From Chthoniobacterales bacterium (lineage in GTDB: Bacteria; Verrucomicrobiota; Verrucomicrobiia; Chthoniobacterales; UBA10450), in the NCBI GenBank assembly GCA_025980625.1, contig JAICXG010000107.1, positions 1 through 9,072 on the forward strand: a stretch of DNA of 9,072 bases. Direction: 5' to 3'. The notes under the pieces were generated by a model, which worked only from the letters and a program-made list of their open reading frames with translations, was not told the origin of the DNA and did not search any database. The translations under genes and the position numbers were made by a program. Of this stretch, positions 6,878 through 9,072 are shown one piece after another. Every line of letters begins with the position of its first letter. Within the stretch, counting starts at the first letter, position 1.

Positions 6878-7916
6878 GTGACTGCGTTGTTCACTGTTGG
6901 AGTAATCCTGCTCATCCTCGGTTTTGCAGCAACTTTGGGCGCAGCGCTACTGCGTCCCGCCGAGAAGGCAAGAATAAGCGCTGCGATTTCGTCTGTAGCC
7001 CATAATCTCAACTCGAGTGACCCGCGGATCATTGCACAACTTCCGCTGCGCCTAACGGTATGGTTTTTGGATCGGTTTCTGGGAAAAAGGTCTTTTTCCT
7101 TGCGACGACTTGGGCGGTCTGTTGTCTTCGGAGCGCTCTTGTTCGGTTTCTCTCTTGGCTTGTCGACACTTCGGTCGGGTAATCTCCCATTTCCAGTTGA
7201 AGACGCCCCGTGGCACACATTTGATCGTGCATTCGGCGCTATTGAAGCGTCGGCGAAAACGATTGCGGAGAATCCGAAGCAAACGCCGGAAACGCGAGCG
7301 CGTCTAGCCAAGGCGATTAATAAGGTAAAGAGCCTCCGAAACGCTGAAAACCGATCGACATATTCGGTAATCTACTTCCCCTTGTTGGTGCTGGTCTGTA
7401 GCGTCTTTATGTCTCTTTCCTTCTCGATTGCACGGTGCTTGTTGATTGAGATGGGAACGGCAAACCACCTAGTGTCACTTTGCTTTGGGAGTTCTTTGCG
7501 TGCTCATGATCCCGTGCTGGTATTTCTGTACTTTCACAGCGATTCACTTTATAACCAGTCCTGTCATTGTTCTAACAGTGGTCGAGCTGGCGAATTTTGG
7601 GCACAGCTTTTCAATTACCGTTTCGTTGATAATGACCTTGCTCCTGGTCATAATTGGACTTCTTTCTGCAAATACTTGGCTGAACGTGTTGGTGAGCACG
7701 TTGGTGATTCCTCTGACAGCCAGTTCCTGCGTCTGGGTGTGTGCACTGATACTCTTTGTTGTTAAGAAACCGCTACATTGGAGCCTGTCGCAATTTGTAG
7801 AACGAGCTGTTAGTTCGAAGCTTGGGGTGCTTACTGTCTGTGCCTCCGTGTTCGGAGCCTTGGGTGTTCTTGTGATCTCACTCGCGCGCATTTTGAGCGG
7901 TCAAGCACCTTGGTAG
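6878..7916 (+). pseudogene. Polytopic membrane protein of unknown function, split by a frameshift
   Basis: The first frame (GTG at 6878) gives hydrophobic segments at about residues 5-25, 81-98 and 163-190, with a soluble stretch at 100-160 containing a charged helix (PKQTPETRARLAKAINKV). After about residue 203 the frame turns into Cys/His/Ser-rich nonsense and stops at 7763-7765. The +1 frame is closed until a TAG at 7470-7472, then encodes about 143 highly hydrophobic residues to 7916 (VLMIPCWYFCTF, then SLIMTLLLVIIGLLSANTW, ending ISLARILSGQAPW) with roughly five more membrane spans. Removing one base in the run TTTGGG (7484-7489) joins both into one protein of about 345 residues with roughly eight spans. 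The coding sequence looks less GC-rich and less codon-biased than xseA or glgB, hinting at accessory or acquired origin. Family not recognised. GTG start chosen because an in-frame TGA lies at 6860-6862; ribosome site weak (AGG at 6869). Confidence 0.65.
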
Positions 7917-8233
7917 GGACAAGCCCCGCGGCTCTTGCACACTCGGAAAGGGAAAGAAGGTGTAGTCTGAGATCCTCGATCAACTTCGCCGCTTTCAAGC
8001 TCTGCTTGCTGCGAAACCGACAACCGCAGCAACAATCACACACTGACATATCCATCTGCCTGTTGGACAATAAGCGAGCGAGGCGGGGTCTCCGATGAAA
8101 GCGTTATGCTCCAAGCTCCTTGGCTATCGCGCTGAGACGCTGCCGCGCTGCCCAGCCGCGGCGACTATGGAGTGTCGCCTGGAAACCGCAAATTTCTAGC
8201 TGCTCAAACGCATCCACTCGAGGATAACACCAA
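7917..8233. other. Gap with small hairpins and no convincing gene
   Basis: No secure coding region. A minus-strand frame (8070 down to 7831, TTG start, internal ATGs) begins with a Cys-rich run (CDCCCGCRF) followed by a plausible helix (SLKAAKLIEDLRLHLLSL), but it overlaps the end of the membrane-protein gene, has no good ribosome site and ends in low-information sequence, so I do not call it. Two small perfect hairpins are present: CCAAG/CTTGG around CTC (8111-8123), and GCCGCG/CGCGGC around nine bases (8142-8162). Neither is followed by a T-run. Confidence 0.45.
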
Positions 8234-8662
8234 TCAGGGGGTGGCGCCGTCTTGTTCCGCGGGTCTGCTGATCTTGTCTACAGTATTGCGGTAAAAGTTC
8301 GACACCCAAATACTTGCGCCGTCAAAAAGGACGAATTGCGATCCGCTCTCCGCCCTGTAGGTTCGCTGGATAGCGCCATCGGAGAGCCGTAGTCTCATAA
8401 CTGTATTCTCGCCGACATTGGCAACCCATACGTAATAGTCCGCTACCCAAATATTGTCACCATCAAACGCGAGATCCCGGCCACCATCTCCGGCGCTAAA
8501 TGTGCCGAGAGGCGCGCCATCGCTGGCCCGCAGTTTGGTCACAGTGTCGCTGAGAAGGTTTGCGACCCAAATGTTCGAACCGTCAAAGAGAATGCCTTCC
8601 GGAGTTAATCCCACCGGGAAGGTGGCCAGCAGTGCGCCGTCGCTAGCTCGTAGCTTAGCCAT
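8234..8662 (-). pseudogene. Beta-propeller (YncE/NHL-like repeat) fragment lacking its N-terminal half
   Basis: The 142-residue frame consists of 40-residue repeats of the form KLRASDG...GTF...FDG-NIWVAN...NTV: residues 1-42, 43-89, 90-129, then a short tail DKISRPAEQDGATP. Such repeats build six- or seven-bladed propellers of periplasmic or secreted proteins, which need about 250-300 residues and usually a signal peptide; here only about three and a half blades remain and there is no signal peptide. The frame begins inside a repeat (MAKLRASDG), with an in-frame TGA at 8686-8684 inside the neighbouring inverted repeat. The second repeat is 47 residues long because WVA is doubled with a 7-residue step (IWVADYY, then VWVANVG). 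It is therefore best read as a decayed 3' remnant, with the 5' part lost at the repeat element. Substrate and function unknown. Confidence 0.65.
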
Positions 8663-8796
8663 CTCATGAATCCAAAAAGCCTGTCATCCCGAGCGAAGTC
8701 GAGGGATCCCGGCGCGTAAGCTTTAAGGTGAGTTCCACGGGATCCCTCGACTCCGCTGCGCTCCGCTCGGGATGACACGCTATTTATGAGATGGCT
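8657..8796. repeat. Nested inverted repeat element
   Basis: Inner arms: 8682-8711, beginning TGTCATCCCGAGCG, and 8738-8777, its reverse complement except for a 10-base insertion (reading GAGCGCAGCG on the minus strand) in the right arm. Outer arms: AGCCATCTCAT (8657-8667) and ATGAGATGGCT (8786-8796), a perfect 11-bp inverted repeat separated from the inner arms by 14 and 8 bases. The arm sequence around CCCGAGCGAAGTCGAGGGATC is one I recognise from intergenic palindromes in many environmental bacteria; its translation gives the spurious peptide SLDFARDD. It has no coding capacity and would need an enzyme supplied from elsewhere if it moves. It sits at the broken 5' end of the propeller fragment. 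Confidence 0.8.
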
Positions 8797-8848
8797 TGTA
8801 GGAGAAACTAGACAGAACATGGCTAATCCATTGCCAAGAAATGCAGCC

Positions 8849-8930
8849 AAGATGCCTGACTTCGGCCAGGGCGTCTTACTTGCTCGGTCTGGCCGAAGGC
8901 TGCGGCTGAGCTTGCCGCAACTTCGACATG
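8849..8930. repeat. Direct repeat unit 1 with internal hairpin
   Basis: Starts AAGATGCCTGACTTC and is repeated 148 bases further on at 8997. It contains a perfect 10-bp inverted repeat, CTTCGGCCAG (8860-8869) and CTGGCCGAAG (8889-8898), with a 19-base loop. It carries only half of REP-like hairpin 1 (the TGCCTGACT arm without its partner), so it looks like a truncated copy of the composite element whose fuller version lies at 8965-9072. No coding region is credible here. Confidence 0.65.
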
Positions 8931-8964
8931 GCATTGTGACTGTGAAATACAAAGCTGATAAGCC

Positions 8965-9009
8965 GACAGGCCGGAGGCCTGTCCGCCGAGTCAGGCAAGA
9001 TGCCTGACT
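8965..9009 (-). repeat. REP-like two-hairpin element, copy B (inverted relative to copy A)
   Basis: On the plus strand hairpin 2 comes first: arms GACAGGCC (8965-8972) and GGCCTGTC (8976-8983), loop GGA. Hairpin 1 follows: arms AGTCAGGCA (8989-8997) and TGCCTGACT (9001-9009), loop AGA. Read on the minus strand it aligns with copy A at 5713-5762, with changes in the linker (CA to GG) and at both sides of one base pair in hairpin 2 (T-A to C-G), so pairing is kept. Confidence 0.75.
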
Positions 9010-9072
9010 TCCGGCGCGTCTTACTTGCCGGGGCTGGCCGAAGGCTGTGGCTGGGCTTGCCGCAGGTTCGAG
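8997..9072. repeat. Direct repeat unit 2, cut by the window edge
   Basis: Aligns with the unit at 8849 through GCGTCTTACTTGC, CTGGCCGAAGGCTG and GCTTGCCGCA, with scattered substitutions and a short deletion after ACTTC. The left arm of the 10-bp inverted repeat seen in unit 1 is damaged here (ACTTCCGGC), while the right arm CTGGCCGAAG is retained. It joins directly onto hairpin 1 of REP-like copy B and continues past the right edge. Confidence 0.6.

Noticed and set aside
7831..8070. Minus-strand Cys-rich small protein.
   Set aside because: Overlaps the membrane-protein gene end, lacks a clear start signal and shows no recognisable zinc-binding spacing.
8605..8952. Minus-strand frame of 115 codons across the nested inverted repeat.
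   Set aside because: Its peptide contains RAERSGVEGS and SLDFARDD, translations of the palindromic repeat commonly seen in spurious gene calls.

Overview
The window looks like a chromosomal segment of a GC-rich, soil-type bacterium, most likely of the PVC group (Verrucomicrobiota is my best guess). That rests on a lone prepilin-type protein with an A-F-T-L-I-E-L-L N-terminus, a secreted Gly-rich repeat protein with a W-x-x-x-x-N-W N-terminal block, a 40-residue 'KLRASDG' propeller fragment, and intergenic DNA crowded with hairpin repeats. This is inference; no rRNA, tRNA or other marker gene is present. I see no transposase, integrase, CRISPR array, toxin-antitoxin pair or recognisable defence system.

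Layout. 1-885 (minus): 5' part of a secreted repeat protein, running off the left edge and frame-broken at a C6 run. 886-1179: spacer with two hairpins sharing one loop and a 21-bp direct repeat that ends at the next start codon. 1180-2556 (plus): xseA, large subunit of exonuclease VII. 2534-3238 (minus): a type II secretion/type IV pilin-like protein, overlapping xseA tail to tail. 3342-5579 (minus): glgB, glycogen branching enzyme with all catalytic residues. 5580-6877: about 1.3 kb with no secure gene, holding a two-hairpin REP-like element, a tandem array of about eleven 41-42 bp units each with a small hairpin, and two doubtful small ORFs. 6878-7916 (plus): a polytopic membrane protein of unknown function split by a single-base frameshift. 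7917-8233: no convincing gene. 8234-8662 (minus): a beta-propeller fragment without its N-terminal half. 8657-9072: a nested inverted repeat, a second, inverted copy of the REP-like element, and a 148-bp-spaced direct repeat that runs to the right edge.

How it fits together. xseA and glgB are intact housekeeping genes for DNA repair and glycogen storage and are functionally unrelated. No operon partner (xseB, glgA, glgC, glgP) is visible. The accessory material is mostly broken genes and non-coding structured repeats. The most interesting signal is that the intergenic hairpin families keep base pairing while changing sequence: swapped pairs between array units, and a T-A to C-G change between the two REP-like copies. 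This suggests the repeats are maintained as folded RNA or DNA, or spread as palindromes. Two broken genes are explained by single-base slips in short homopolymers, so assembly error must be excluded before calling them pseudogenes.
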